Part shown: piece after piece, positions 36,573 through 46,565 of the stretch
How positions within the stretch are numbered: position 1 is the first letter of the stretch
How the letters are laid out: every line of letters starts with the position of its first letter
DNA from: Vallitalea sp.
GTDB lineage: Bacteria; Bacillota; Clostridia; Lachnospirales; Vallitaleaceae
Direction: 5' to 3'
Length of the DNA: 64,000 bases
Assembly (NCBI GenBank): GCA_025210515.1
Contig: JAOARM010000033.1
Coordinates: 1-64,000, forward strand
Notes under the pieces: generated by a model
What the model was told of the DNA's origin: nothing
Database searches by the model: none
What the model saw: the letters and a program-made list of their open reading frames with translations, nothing else
Position numbers and translations under genes: made by a program

Positions 36573-37586
36573 TTAGTTATCTTTATACATTTTGTATAGT
36601 TTCCTTATTCTCTTATCTAATATAATGCTTAATGTATTTTTTACCAATACTATCAAATATATTCTTCCTTTACCATAGAAACATCCTTGAAGTATTTTTT
36701 CATTGAAATTTGGTATTATTACAAACTTATCTTTAGTAACAGTATACAATATACTTGTAGCACCTACTATATATCCAGTAGAAGCTGGATCTCCAGTTCC
36801 TACAACAACCTTAGATTTAAACTTCTTAGGTAAAATATGCTTTATCATCTTAACAATAATATTTTTAACCTTTTTTATAACTGCTTTATTATCATCATTT
36901 TTAATAAATTCTATTATATCACTTAATATTTTTTTCCATTTACTTGTATCTTTAGCTTTTTCTTTAGATTTTTTTGCTTTTTTCTTTTTTAATTTAGACT
37001 TTTTCCGTTTTTTAGTCTTAATCTTTTTAGGTGGTTTAGTTTTATTAATTTCTTGATTTTCTTTTCTAACTTTATTTACTTCATTATTTATATTTTCTTG
37101 ATTTTCTTTTGTCTTACTATCTTTTATTTTATTTTCTTCTATATTATTATCATCTATCTTATAATTTACTTCTATTTTTTTATTAATTGTATGTTGATTG
37201 TCTTGTTTAGCGATATCCTCTTTCGTAATATCTTCTTTAACTTGTTTAATATTATTATTTCCATTTAATGGTTTTGAGTCATTATTATTTTTCTTTTTAC
37301 GATGTTTTTTATGTTTCTTCTCTTTCTTATCCTTTTTATTCAGAATATCTTTTCCAAATATCTTTAACTTCATAGTTTGTTCATCATCTATAAAATATTT
37401 AAATGATATTATGTGCAATAGCCAATTGATTTTTATATCTAACTTTAACTCATCATATTTTTCACAATCCACTTTATATCTAATTGGCACAAATAATATT
37501 ATCATGATTAATGATAATATAAACAATACTATTATTAATATAATATAAAGTATGATTTTTATAATTCCAAGTAATATACCTAACAT
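36573..37586 (-). CDS. DUF2953 (YtfI-like) membrane protein
   Basis: A 337-residue protein with an N-terminal membrane segment, then 'FVPIRYKVDCEKYDELKLD', a Lys/Asn-rich low-complexity middle (about 90-215) and a C-terminal DUF2953 core ('GTGDPASTGYIVGATSILY', 'PNFNEKILQGCFYGKGRI'). YtfI of Bacillus has this core directly before ytfJ. The expanded Lys-rich linker is unusual. The ATG at 37586 follows AGGTGA; the GTG three codons upstream overlaps it. Confidence 0.85.
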   Translation of the reverse strand: MLGILLGIIKIILYIILIIVLFILSLIMIILFVPIRYKVDCEKYDELKLDIKINWLLHIISFKYFIDDEQTMKLKIFGKDILNKKDKKEKKHKKHRKKKNNNDSKPLNGNNNIKQVKEDITKEDIAKQDNQHTINKKIEVNYKIDDNNIEENKIKDSKTKENQENINNEVNKVRKENQEINKTKPPKKIKTKKRKKSKLKKKKAKKSKEKAKDTSKWKKILSDIIEFIKNDDNKAVIKKVKNIIVKMIKHILPKKFKSKVVVGTGDPASTGYIVGATSILYTVTKDKFVIIPNFNEKILQGCFYGKGRIYLIVLVKNTLSIILDKRIRKLYKMYKDN

Positions 37587-37642
37587 AGCTTTCACCTATA
37601 TTTATATTGATTTTACTCAATACTAACCTTAATTTAGTTAAC

Positions 37643-38335
37643 TTAATTATAATCAGCTCTATTATATCTATTTTTCCATATCTTAATTATAGAAAGTAAT
37701 ATAATAACACTAATAGTGAATAAACCTAATATAATCATAGCAGTTTGAAAGAAAAAAATTTCAGGTACTATATTAATAAGTATATCTGTTTTGGGATCTA
37801 ATAACCATAAATCATTAGAAAAAAATATTTTATGAAATATAGTAAAATATTTATTAAAATTACTTATTAATAAACCACCTAATATTAATATTAACATAAT
37901 TATTGTACCGAATACATATTTCACATTGGAAAGAACAACAATTAAAAGTGTTTTATTTTTATATATCATATAAATAAATATAATTACCAATAGATATAAG
38001 CTAATATTTCTTAGGTAACTACCTATTGTAAATAACTTCTTTACATCTATCATATGTTGTTTTTCTCGTTCACCAAACACTTCTTGATTACTTCCATCTA
38101 TTATTGCTGTCATTTCTAAAGACTGTCTTTCTCCCTGTAAATAATCAATCATATAGCTAGTTACTTTAAGAAGCTCATTAATACTCATCTTAGTATTGTC
38201 CGGTATATTATGCCTTTCGTATTGCCATTCATAATAATTAATATTATAACCTATAACTTCTACAGAAGTAAATAATAGAACAATAAATAACATAATCCCT
38301 ATTATTATACTAGCACTTATATTAACTATCTTCAT
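37643..38335 (-). CDS. DUF1461-family integral membrane protein
   Basis: A 230-residue protein with an N-terminal membrane segment, an extracytoplasmic loop of about 85 residues ('YYEWQYERHNIPDNTKMSI', 'LQGERQSLEMT', 'FGEREKQHMIDVKKLF') and three further membrane segments. This is the TIGR01906/DUF1461 layout. In one branch (Lit) the family moves acyl chains on lipoproteins, but most Firmicute members are uncharacterised. The ATG at 38335 is spaced from GGTGA; the ATG at 38341 abuts it. Confidence 0.8.
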   Translation of the reverse strand: MKIVNISASIIIGIMLFIVLLFTSVEVIGYNINYYEWQYERHNIPDNTKMSINELLKVTSYMIDYLQGERQSLEMTAIIDGSNQEVFGEREKQHMIDVKKLFTIGSYLRNISLYLLVIIFIYMIYKNKTLLIVVLSNVKYVFGTIIMLILILGGLLISNFNKYFTIFHKIFFSNDLWLLDPKTDILINIVPEIFFFQTAMIILGLFTISVIILLSIIKIWKNRYNRADYN

Positions 38336-38356
38336 AAACATTCACCACTTTTGTAA

Positions 38357-38671
38357 TTAACTTATATTAAAGTATGTATCCAAATCTATCTGTGAAGTTT
38401 TACTGTACATATCATCGTATATAATTCTTACAAGTTCAAAGGAGTCTTCTTTCCCCTTAGCTAAACCAACTATAACAAGATTACAATTTCTCCTAATCAT
38501 CTTATACAATTCAGCTGAACTTAGAATTTCCAGAGAATTTTTTGATTCGCTTATTCTACATAAAAAAAATATATTCTTGATATTTTTGTTCTTATTTACT
38601 CTTTTCATTATTTTCTTTTTTTGCTTATCATTAATTGCTTTACTAATATAAAGATTTGTAGTATATTTCAT
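38357..38671 (-). CDS. Conserved hypothetical protein
   Basis: A 104-residue basic protein. The N-terminal 40 residues are Lys-rich, followed by 'IFFLCRISES', 'ILSSAELYKMIRRNCNLVIVGLAKGKEDSFELVRIIYDDM' (in pieces). No family recognised with certainty. AAAGGA precedes the ATG at 38671 by nine bases; upstream ATGs overlap the ribosome binding site. It precedes the DUF1461 gene by about 20 bases and is likely co-transcribed. Confidence 0.65.
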   Translation of the reverse strand: MKYTTNLYISKAINDKQKKKIMKRVNKNKNIKNIFFLCRISESKNSLEILSSAELYKMIRRNCNLVIVGLAKGKEDSFELVRIIYDDMYSKTSQIDLDTYFNIS

Positions 38672-38843
38672 ATAAATCATCCTTTTGGCTATCATATAGC
38701 ATCTATCCAAAATATTATAATTATTTTATGATGAAATAAAACAATATTATCTTTGTAGAATAATATCAATATATATAGTATAGCAAAAATAAATTATAAT
38801 ACAATAGTTTTGGTAATGAAAACAAATAAATCAAAAATATTAA

Positions 38844-38877
38844 GGCTATCTCTTAATCAATCACTTTCGAGATAGCC
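38844..38877 (-). terminator. Terminator of the small gene at 38933
   Basis: A 9-bp stem GGCTATCTC / GAGATAGCC (38844-38852 with 38869-38877) followed on the minus strand by TTAATATTTTTGATTT. Confidence 0.7.
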
Positions 38878-38932
38878 CTATTCTACTTCAATGCATTATT
38901 CAAATATTGTCGTTTTCATAAACTTATCTATA

Positions 38933-39103
38933 TTATCTTAGTGCTTTTTCAAGTTGGGGTATTTTATTAACTGGAAAAGCTCTTAATAATTGCATATATT
39001 GTCCTTCAGTTAATCCTTGAGTAGAACAATATAGCTCAATTTTTTTATCAACATCTGCATTTGAATAACTTTGAAAAAACTTATTAAATTGTTTTTGTTC
39101 CAT
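38933..39103 (-). CDS. Small 56-residue protein
   Basis: An ATG at 39103 preceded by GTGAGGT at nine bases opens a 56-codon frame: 'MEQKQFNKFFQSYSNADV', then a helix ending 'TQGLTEGQYMQLLRAFP'. The gene has its own terminator (38844-38877). It is predicted as all-helical, cytosolic, with a single Cys. I do not recognise the family. Confidence 0.65.
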   Translation of the reverse strand: MEQKQFNKFFQSYSNADVDKKIELYCSTQGLTEGQYMQLLRAFPVNKIPQLEKALR

Positions 39104-39187
39104 AGAAGTCTACCTCACTTGTCTAATGTGTTATAATAATATTATACCCATAAATATTAATTATATTTGTCCACATGTAAAATGAGA

Positions 39188-40621
39188 TTATATTTCTAGT
39201 GAAAATTCATTTATTACTTCTCTAATTAATTGCTTACTTGCATCTTTTTCATATTTATCCGAACATTGATTAAGAGAATGTATAATATAATCATATATTT
39301 CTTCTGGTTTTTTAAAGCTTACTGGAAGCATAGAAAATAACTGCCCTATAACAGCTCTTTTGTAATATCTTGATTTGCCCTGTATACCTCTTTCTATCAA
39401 CTGTATAAGTTCTTTCTTAGATTTTGCTAGTGTGAATTCATCAACTCGTTTTTCTTCGTCAGTAATCTTTTCTTTATTATAATCTACAAACAAACTTGAT
39501 GTTGCATATATATAGTCTATTTTTTGTATATTCTCGTAAGAAGTAGTTAAATTAAATGAGTGTAAATCCTTCATATGAGAATCAATTACATGTTGCACTA
39601 TAGAGTTATATTTATCAACATTATTTATATTTTCTTCTATAATACCTTCTACGTTTTCAAGCTGTTGTGCTAATTGTTCATCAATCACAAAATCCTCTAC
39701 ATTTTTACTTATTGAATTTAATAAAATATTGGCATCTACCAAATCTTCTTCATCAATAAACATAGATAATTTATCACATAATGATAATTCTATCAAATTA
39801 TTTGTTATACTTGTAATCAATGTATATACAGATATTATAGTAGATATTGTTTCTGCGATTTCTACTGTAATCGACTTAACATTTTCAAAGTCTTTCTCAT
39901 TAATATTTTTATAATCTGTGTTCTCCAAAGTTCCAATCAAATCTGTAATATACTCAAATGTAGAGTTATAACCTTCCACTTCTTTTGGTAATATAGTCTG
40001 TTTTAATAACTCTATAAAATTATTCAAATCATTAACATAAGCACCTTTATATAGATTAAGTGACTCTTCAACATACTCATAAAACTTATTGTTAGTTATT
40101 CTTACTGGAAGGTGGCTAAGAATCTTTTTAACTTTTTCTCCAATAATAAAGCTATCTTCTTCTTCAAACATAAAGTTTAAGATATTACCTGCAAAACTCT
40201 CGTCTTCTTCAATATCAACATAATCTTTTATAAACTTACCTTCAATTCTATTAATTATATATTCATATAATAATGCTTCATCTAAATAAGCCATTAATAC
40301 ACTAGTTTGAGTTTCAATTTTATTTCTAAACTCCATTAACTCATCTATTTCTCTTTGACAACTTGATAGATTAGTATACTCTTTTAGAATGGATTTTATA
40401 TAAGTAATTATATTATCCGACCCAGTATCTTTGTTTAACTTATCAATTACATCATTATCATTTATCATTTCAAGAAAAGTAATATAATTAAATATCATAT
40501 CATAAACTGCTGATTTATAATAATTATGTTGTTGTTTAATAAGTAATTGTTCTAACGTATTATGTATATCAATTTTTTCATTAATATTCTTTTTAATAGT
40601 TGCTAAACTCATTATATCCAT
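39188..40621 (-). CDS. Helix-rich protein of unknown function in the ABC-2 operon
   Basis: A 477-residue, mostly helical, acidic cytoplasmic protein without signal peptide or membrane segment. No nucleotide-binding or catalytic motif is visible: no Walker A, no ABC signature. The start at 40621 has AAGGTGG at eight bases and abuts the stop of the permease gene (one base apart), so it is the last gene of the four-gene unit. It could be a cytoplasmic scaffold for the two permeases, but nothing in the sequence proves this. Confidence 0.7.
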   Translation of the reverse strand: MDIMSLATIKKNINEKIDIHNTLEQLLIKQQHNYYKSAVYDMIFNYITFLEMINDNDVIDKLNKDTGSDNIITYIKSILKEYTNLSSCQREIDELMEFRNKIETQTSVLMAYLDEALLYEYIINRIEGKFIKDYVDIEEDESFAGNILNFMFEEEDSFIIGEKVKKILSHLPVRITNNKFYEYVEESLNLYKGAYVNDLNNFIELLKQTILPKEVEGYNSTFEYITDLIGTLENTDYKNINEKDFENVKSITVEIAETISTIISVYTLITSITNNLIELSLCDKLSMFIDEEDLVDANILLNSISKNVEDFVIDEQLAQQLENVEGIIEENINNVDKYNSIVQHVIDSHMKDLHSFNLTTSYENIQKIDYIYATSSLFVDYNKEKITDEEKRVDEFTLAKSKKELIQLIERGIQGKSRYYKRAVIGQLFSMLPVSFKKPEEIYDYIIHSLNQCSDKYEKDASKQLIREVINEFSLEI

Positions 40622-41848
40622 TTACTTTACCACCTTTTGTATATATTTTCTACTTATATATGTTAATAATAACATAATAGTTGTGTACATTATTGATATC
40701 CCTATATATTCTATATGATCAATATAATTAACTTGTATTGTTATAATATCAGTTAATGCATTTAAAGTCCAGTAGTTAGGAGTTAACATAGCTAGAATTC
40801 TAGAACTCTCCCCAAGTAAATCAATACTAAAAAAACTTCCACTTACTATTCCCATAATTAATATTAATATTGTAAATAACATTACGTAGGCTGAAACTTT
40901 ATCTATCATATTAGTAAAAAATATAATAATAGATGATATGCATATCACAAAAAACACAAGTATTATAAAAGTATTAGTAAATATATATAAGTGATTATTA
41001 CCATATATACTATTAAGCACTGAAAAAGCTAAGCTAATAACTGATCCTGATATAACTAAGCTAATAAAATCTCCTATAATAATTATACTACATTTTGTAG
41101 TAGATATATTAATTCTTCTAAATACAAATGTTTCTTTATCTTTTACAATTGAGATAGATGCAAATAATAAATAAAATGAAATAAAAGAAATCATAATTCC
41201 AAGAATCATTTTCTTATATATAATACTATTTTCAAGGTTTTCTACATTAATACTATCATTATTTGAAGTTACATAATCAACTTTAATATAATACTGATGA
41301 TTACTATAGTTAGCAATTGTATTTGCATAACGTCGCGCATCCAATATTAGGTCGTCTTTATTATCTATTTCATTATTATTAATAGCTCTTTCTAATAAGC
41401 TGAGACTTTTTATTAAACATACGTCTCTAAGCACTTTTTCTGCAAATATATCTCCAATAAATCTTGCGATAGTACTTCCTTGTATATAATATACGTCTAT
41501 TATTTCTTCATAATCTTCATTAATTATATTTTCTTTTAGTCCTTTTTTCAGAATATATACAGCTTCTAGCTGACCTTTTTTTAGCTTTGAAAATGCTCTA
41601 TCTTTATCAATTTCAATAAGATTAATTATATTATCATCATATAAACTACTTATTATATTTTTTGATAAATCAGTTTTATCCTCATTAACTACGCCAATCG
41701 GAATTTTGCTACTTTCTTCAGCACTTTCAAATAAAGCACCAGCAAGAAACATAAACAAACTTATCATTATAATTGATAGAACAACTATTATTTTACTTTT
41801 ATATAATATTTTCAATCTGTTCTTTACTATATTTAATAATGTATTCAT
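40622..41848 (-). CDS. ABC-2 type permease (second of pair)
   Basis: A 408-residue membrane protein: one N-terminal segment (about 16-38), an extracytoplasmic domain of about 180 residues beginning 'IPIGVVNEDKTDLSKNIIS', then five membrane segments and 'TPNYWTLNALTDII' in the last extracytoplasmic loop. This is the ABC2_membrane_3 layout of export permeases. It pairs with the permease encoded upstream. No ATPase gene is adjacent. Ribosome binding site GGTGA. Confidence 0.85.
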   Translation of the reverse strand: MNTLLNIVKNRLKILYKSKIIVVLSIIMISLFMFLAGALFESAEESSKIPIGVVNEDKTDLSKNIISSLYDDNIINLIEIDKDRAFSKLKKGQLEAVYILKKGLKENIINEDYEEIIDVYYIQGSTIARFIGDIFAEKVLRDVCLIKSLSLLERAINNNEIDNKDDLILDARRYANTIANYSNHQYYIKVDYVTSNNDSINVENLENSIIYKKMILGIMISFISFYLLFASISIVKDKETFVFRRINISTTKCSIIIIGDFISLVISGSVISLAFSVLNSIYGNNHLYIFTNTFIILVFFVICISSIIIFFTNMIDKVSAYVMLFTILILIMGIVSGSFFSIDLLGESSRILAMLTPNYWTLNALTDIITIQVNYIDHIEYIGISIMYTTIMLLLTYISRKYIQKVVK

Positions 41849-41896
41849 AGAATCACCAATGTTTTCTATATTATATTTATAATTATGTGGTTTATC

Positions 41897-43108
41897 TTAT
41901 TCAATGGTATTATATCTTATATATGATATATAAGTAAATATAATTGCCATAATAAAAAATACTCCCATAATTACTAAACCATAAGTTGCGTTAAAACCAC
42001 TGCTAATATGAAGAAGCCCCTTAATCATCCAGTAATTTGGTGTAATAATTGCAATCTTTCTCAGTATACTAGGCATGTAATGAATAGGAATTATACTTCC
42101 TCCAACGATTGCATTAACAAAAATAAAAATATTACTAACTAATATAATACTTTCATCTCTTTCAAAAACACTTGATATAATCATAGCAAAACTAACAGAA
42201 AGCGTAATACAACTAAATATATACATAATGATAAGTATCAAATTATTATTAAGTGTTAGATTAGTAAAAATAGATATGATTAAGAACCAACTTACCACAA
42301 TTAAAAAAATATATATAGTTGAACTTAGCAATTTGCTAATTAGATATTCAAAGATCGATACTCTACCAATCCTCAATCTCCTAAAACACATATTCTCTTT
42401 TTCTCTAATTAAATCAATTGAAGTAAAGACAGATATATACATAAGAAACATCATAATAATTGCTATAAAGAAATAGTTTATAGAAGTTGTTGATGGAACA
42501 TTAACTAATTCATTATACTTAAAGAATTTATTTCTACCTACAGATGTCATTATTAATTCATAGGAGATCTCATTATTATATAATGAAATCTCCTCTTTAC
42601 TCATAGATAACTCAGTCATTTTATCATATAAGACTTCTACACCTACTTGAACAGAAGTAATATATTTTTCATAACTTTCCATAACATTTTTAAATAATAC
42701 TGCCTTCAAAGGATTATTATATGCAACTTTCACATTAACAGGAATGTGTTCAAAGTACATTAAATAATTAGAATAATTTTCGGGGATTTCAATAATTGCA
42801 TCAAGTTTTCCATCTTCAAAACTCTGTTTAATATCATCTTTACCAATATTAATATTAACAAAATCAGTAAAGGATTCATTGTCCATATAAGCATTAACTA
42901 AGGCAGAACTATAAATACTCTTATCATTATCAATAACACCAATATTGATAGGTTTTATAGATGTATTATCAATTTTACTTAATGTAAAAAATAAGAATAT
43001 TAATGCAAACATACATAAAGGTAATGTAAACATTATTACAGTTCTTTTCCTTTGTCTTATTAATTGTTTAAAATTTTTATTAAACAATCCCCAAAAAGTC
43101 ATGGTCAT
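41897..43108 (-). CDS. ABC-2 type permease (first of pair)
   Basis: A 403-residue protein with the same layout as its neighbour: 'RKRTVIMFTLPLCMFALIF', then 'INIGVIDNDKSIYSSALV', a long extracytoplasmic loop and five C-terminal membrane segments with 'GGSIIPIHYMP' and 'TPNYWMIKGLL'. The shared 'TPNYW' and 'IGV(V/I)(N/D)(E/D)(D/N)K' motifs show the two are paralogues that probably form a heterodimer. The ATG overlaps the stop of the gene before it by one base; an in-frame ATG at 43102 is possible. Confidence 0.85.
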   Translation of the reverse strand: MTMTFWGLFNKNFKQLIRQRKRTVIMFTLPLCMFALIFLFFTLSKIDNTSIKPINIGVIDNDKSIYSSALVNAYMDNESFTDFVNINIGKDDIKQSFEDGKLDAIIEIPENYSNYLMYFEHIPVNVKVAYNNPLKAVLFKNVMESYEKYITSVQVGVEVLYDKMTELSMSKEEISLYNNEISYELIMTSVGRNKFFKYNELVNVPSTTSINYFFIAIIMMFLMYISVFTSIDLIREKENMCFRRLRIGRVSIFEYLISKLLSSTIYIFLIVVSWFLIISIFTNLTLNNNLILIIMYIFSCITLSVSFAMIISSVFERDESIILVSNIFIFVNAIVGGSIIPIHYMPSILRKIAIITPNYWMIKGLLHISSGFNATYGLVIMGVFFIMAIIFTYISYIRYNTIE

Positions 43109-44439
43109 TAATTCATTAATCCTCCCATTTGACTAAATATTGGATTAGTCATAACTTGTTTTAATACATTAGCTTGAATTTCTGTCATAATTTGTTGCAT
43201 TTCTTCTTCACTAAGTTCTAATACATTAATTGCTTTTTCTTTATCAACACCGTCAAACTCAATACTTTTATTAATTGAATTAACTATCATATCTGCTTCA
43301 ATACCAAACTTAATGCCTACTTCACTATTATCAATTTCCTCTGTAACGTTTACTTTTCTTATATTTGTCTTATTATCTACATAAATATTACTCTTAACAG
43401 TAATCCCCATTTTATCAAACTGATCAAATAATTCTTTTGATAAGTTTTTATGCTGCATTCCATCCATCTCAGAAATTTTTTCTAAAATAGTTTTACCATC
43501 TAAATCACTTAATAACTCTTCATATTCATCTTTGAATTTATTAACTGATTCTTCAATTTCCTCTTTTGTTAAATTCATAACTACATAATCTTCATTAGCT
43601 ATTACTTTTTCAACTACTTTATCAATTACCTCGTATACAAAAGCTTTAACATTCTCATCTGTTGCCATTTTGTCAAGTACTTTCATACCAAACTCAAACG
43701 TTTTAGCATAGTCAAGTTCCATTGGGTATTTACTACAACTTACACTATCATCATTGATTTTAACAGTCTCAGTTGTAACTGTTCCTAATAATTCTTTCAT
43801 AAAATCTGTATACATATTCATATACTCTTCTGTATTAATCTTATCGATTGTTGAATATGTATCCGGATTAAGAAGTTCTAAATAGTCTTTCCAATTAATT
43901 TCAAGTCCTATTTCTTCGTTTAATTTACTTATAACACTATCCCATGTAACATAAAAAGTCTTATCATGTATAAAAGGAATATTAATACCTATTAACTCTT
44001 TGTCACCATAAATATAAGCATTTACTAAACTAGTATCTTGTAAATTAACATCTAATTCACCTTGAAAGATATGTTCATCTTTATTATACTTAACATTCAA
44101 ATCAAAATTAACATCTTTAATCATGTTAGTAACAAGCTGCACTTGTGGATCATCTATTGCAGGTAATTCATAATCTGAAATCTTCATTTTATAAGTCATA
44201 TCAACAGTGTTAGCTGTGTATAATTTCTTATATGCGTCTACTAACTTATCTTCATCACTTCTATTATCTAGTAAATCTTTTCCAAAAGTTAAGAAAGATA
44301 ATAAAGCTAATATTGCAACAATTGCAATTACACCAATTATCTTTTTACCTTTATTATTACTATCATTATTATTTACATTAGAATCTAACTCATTAACTTC
44401 TTTTTCAATTACTTCGTTTGTATTTTTGTCATTTTCCAT
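43108..44439 (-). CDS. Single-pass membrane protein with a large extracytoplasmic domain
   Basis: A 443-residue protein: acidic cytoplasmic tail (about 35 residues, 'MENDKNTNEVIEKEVNEL'), one membrane segment ('IIGVIAIVAILALLSFLTFG') and about 385 extracytoplasmic residues, all alpha/beta. It resembles uncharacterised Clostridia proteins of this shape (DUF6583-like, low certainty). First gene of the ABC-2 operon. AAGGAG is nine bases before the ATG at 44439; the ATG at 44445 is too close to it. Confidence 0.7.
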   Translation of the reverse strand: MENDKNTNEVIEKEVNELDSNVNNNDSNNKGKKIIGVIAIVAILALLSFLTFGKDLLDNRSDEDKLVDAYKKLYTANTVDMTYKMKISDYELPAIDDPQVQLVTNMIKDVNFDLNVKYNKDEHIFQGELDVNLQDTSLVNAYIYGDKELIGINIPFIHDKTFYVTWDSVISKLNEEIGLEINWKDYLELLNPDTYSTIDKINTEEYMNMYTDFMKELLGTVTTETVKINDDSVSCSKYPMELDYAKTFEFGMKVLDKMATDENVKAFVYEVIDKVVEKVIANEDYVVMNLTKEEIEESVNKFKDEYEELLSDLDGKTILEKISEMDGMQHKNLSKELFDQFDKMGITVKSNIYVDNKTNIRKVNVTEEIDNSEVGIKFGIEADMIVNSINKSIEFDGVDKEKAINVLELSEEEMQQIMTEIQANVLKQVMTNPIFSQMGGLMN

Positions 44440-44650
44440 ATTCATGCTCTCCTTGTAAGTTATTTCTGTTATTAACAATATCTTTCTTATATAACAATGA
44501 ATTATTATATAGATAATTATTAAGCTTAATAAGTTATTAATAATATCTATACCGTTTTATAATTATGACATAATCTCTTATTATTTTCAATATATTTTTT
44601 TCTCCATTTGAATAACACACTAGTAGAAGCTGTATTTTTCAGCATTTAAG

Positions 44651-44674
44651 AAGGAGCTGTATATACAGCTCCTT
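44651..44674 (-). terminator. Palindromic hairpin after the S1 gene
   Basis: A perfect 24-base palindrome (AAGGAGCTGTA and its complement, 44651-44674), 68 bases past the S1 stop. The U content behind it is modest. Confidence 0.6.
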
Positions 44675-44741
44675 ACAATACTTGAAGATATTTACAGCAA
44701 CTTGTTTATACAAATTGCTTATTGTAAATAGTAAATAGTTA

Positions 44742-45989
44742 TTAATTGAAATTATCCATTATATTTTTGAATACATCTTTTAAACTTGTAGAAATATCTG
44801 AGTCATCGTTAAATTTATTAAACTCTTCTTTATTTACATCATCTTTTGCAGCTTTTATACTAAGCTTAATTTTTTTATCTTGTTCATCAATTGACAACAA
44901 TTTTACTTTAACTTTATCTCCAATTGATAATATATCTTCTGGTTTTTCTATTCTTTTCTCATCTATTTCAGATATATGAACTAGCCCTTCAATACCTCCA
45001 TCTAACATGACAAAAGCACCAAAACTTATTAATCTTACTACTGTTCCTTCATATACATGACCTTCTGTATATTTTTCTTTAATATTAAGCCAAGGATCAT
45101 CATTAATGTTTTTAAGTCCTAATGAAATTCTTTCTTTTTCTCTATTAATATCAAGTACATATACTTCAACATTATCTCCTACACTAACTACATCTGATGG
45201 GTGTTTTACTCTTTTCCATGATAACTCATTAATATGTACAAGTCCATCAATACCACCAATGTCAACAAATGCACCAAAGTTAGTAAGTCTTTTAACAACA
45301 CCTGTTAATCTATCGTTTTTGTGAATGTTTTGTAATAGTTCGCGTTTTTTCTTGTCTAATTCTTCTTTTTCAATTTCTTTTCTTGATAATACAACTCTCT
45401 TCTTTTGCTCATCTAAATCAATAATTTTAACTTTTAATTCTTTTGAAACAAAATCTTGTAAGTTTTCAACATAGTTAACAGATAATCTAGATGCTGGAAT
45501 AAATGCTCTAATGCCTTTGATTAAACAAACCACTCCACCTTTTACTACTTCTTTCACAACTACATTAAGTGCAGTACCTTTTTCAAATGCTTCTTTTAAT
45601 TCATCCCAGATAATAATTTGTTCTGCTTTTTTAATTGAAAGTTGTACATTGCCTTCACCATCATGTAAGCTAATAATTTCAGCTTTAATAACATCTTCTT
45701 GTTTATACATTTCTTTTAGAGTAACATTGTCATCGTGAATTATCTCTGTTACTGGAACTATACCATCAGAAATATATCCTATGTTTACTAGTAGTTCTGT
45801 ATCAGTAACTGATAAAACTTTACCTTCAATGATATCCCCTTCTGAAAGTTTTTTGAAGGTATTTTGAATTTCTTTTTCATAATCTTTCATAGAAGGTATA
45901 TTCTCTACTACTTCCTCTACCACTTCTTTTGTTTCTTCAATAGCTTTTGTTTCTTCTGTTTGTAACTGATTAGTTGTTTTTTCGTCCAT
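44742..45989 (-). CDS. rpsA: S1 RNA-binding domain protein (ribosomal protein S1-like)
   Basis: A 415-residue protein with an acidic N-terminal tail and four S1 domains: about 50-118 ('GDIIEGKVLSV'), 135-200 ('VVVKEVVKGGVVCLIKGI'), 218-287 ('LTGVVKRLTNFGAFVDIGG') and 304-372 ('YEGTVVRLISFGAFVMLDGG'). The third and fourth are most canonical, with 'GLVHINELSWKR' and 'GLVHISEIDEKR'. This is the Firmicute S1 form (fewer domains than the six of Proteobacteria). It binds mRNA on the ribosome or related RNAs. It is not fused to IspH as in some Clostridia. Confidence 0.88.
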   Translation of the reverse strand: MDEKTTNQLQTEETKAIEETKEVVEEVVENIPSMKDYEKEIQNTFKKLSEGDIIEGKVLSVTDTELLVNIGYISDGIVPVTEIIHDDNVTLKEMYKQEDVIKAEIISLHDGEGNVQLSIKKAEQIIIWDELKEAFEKGTALNVVVKEVVKGGVVCLIKGIRAFIPASRLSVNYVENLQDFVSKELKVKIIDLDEQKKRVVLSRKEIEKEELDKKKRELLQNIHKNDRLTGVVKRLTNFGAFVDIGGIDGLVHINELSWKRVKHPSDVVSVGDNVEVYVLDINREKERISLGLKNINDDPWLNIKEKYTEGHVYEGTVVRLISFGAFVMLDGGIEGLVHISEIDEKRIEKPEDILSIGDKVKVKLLSIDEQDKKIKLSIKAAKDDVNKEEFNKFNDDSDISTSLKDVFKNIMDNFN

Positions 45990-46169
45990 TAAAACTTCTC
46001 CTTCCTTAATAAGTCAACCTTCATTTCAATTATATGAAAGTCGTTTTTATTAAACTCACTTATTATATAATACATTAAAAAACTAATCTTGAAAAGTTTT
46101 TTGAATAAGATAATTGCATAATTAAATCTTATTTCTTAATTATGCAATTATCTTACATGAATTCATTTG

Positions 46170-46328
46170 TCAATCTATTATATTACGTGCTTTTTTGTTT
46201 CCTGTTTTTGCTTTTCCTTGTATCTCTTGAACTATTCTTGTATCATTTTTGGGATCTCTATGTTTTCTATTACTTTCTGTTCCATGAGGTTCTTTTGTAT
46301 CTGGTCTTCTCATGCCAGCTTTAGCCAT
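46170..46328 (-). CDS. Small basic protein, 52 residues
   Basis: An ATG at 46328 follows an excellent ribosome binding site AAGGAGG at nine bases and opens a 52-codon frame. It begins 'MAKAGMRRPDTKEPHGTESN' and is rich in Lys, Arg and Asn. Composition, size and the spore-gene neighbourhood suggest a small spore or nucleic-acid-associated protein, but I cannot assign a family. Plus-strand frames over the same bases have no ribosome binding site. Confidence 0.72.
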   Translation of the reverse strand: MAKAGMRRPDTKEPHGTESNRKHRDPKNDTRIVQEIQGKAKTGNKKARNIID

Positions 46329-46565
46329 ACTATCTTCCTCCTTATATTATTAAAAACTACTCTGAATATATATATTTAGTATACAAAGTTTCGCATCTTT
46401 TTATTAAGTTAAATTCAATAAATATTGTTAGAATATTCCATATATATGCAATATAGATTTTTAGCGACTTTATGTTTTCATAAAATAATCTTAATATAAT
46501 TCATGAATAATTTCTTTGCAATTTCTAATAATAATTAGGACATAAATTTTATATAGGAGGTTATT

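Noticed and set aside
36703..37548. Open plus-strand frames opposite the DUF2953 gene
   Set aside because: They are antisense readings of Lys/Asn-rich codons, giving Phe/Leu/Ile-rich nonsense, and have no ribosome binding site.
46142..46379. Two overlapping plus-strand hydrophobic frames
   Set aside because: No ribosome binding site; the minus strand carries a 52-codon gene with a strong AAGGAGG over the same bases.
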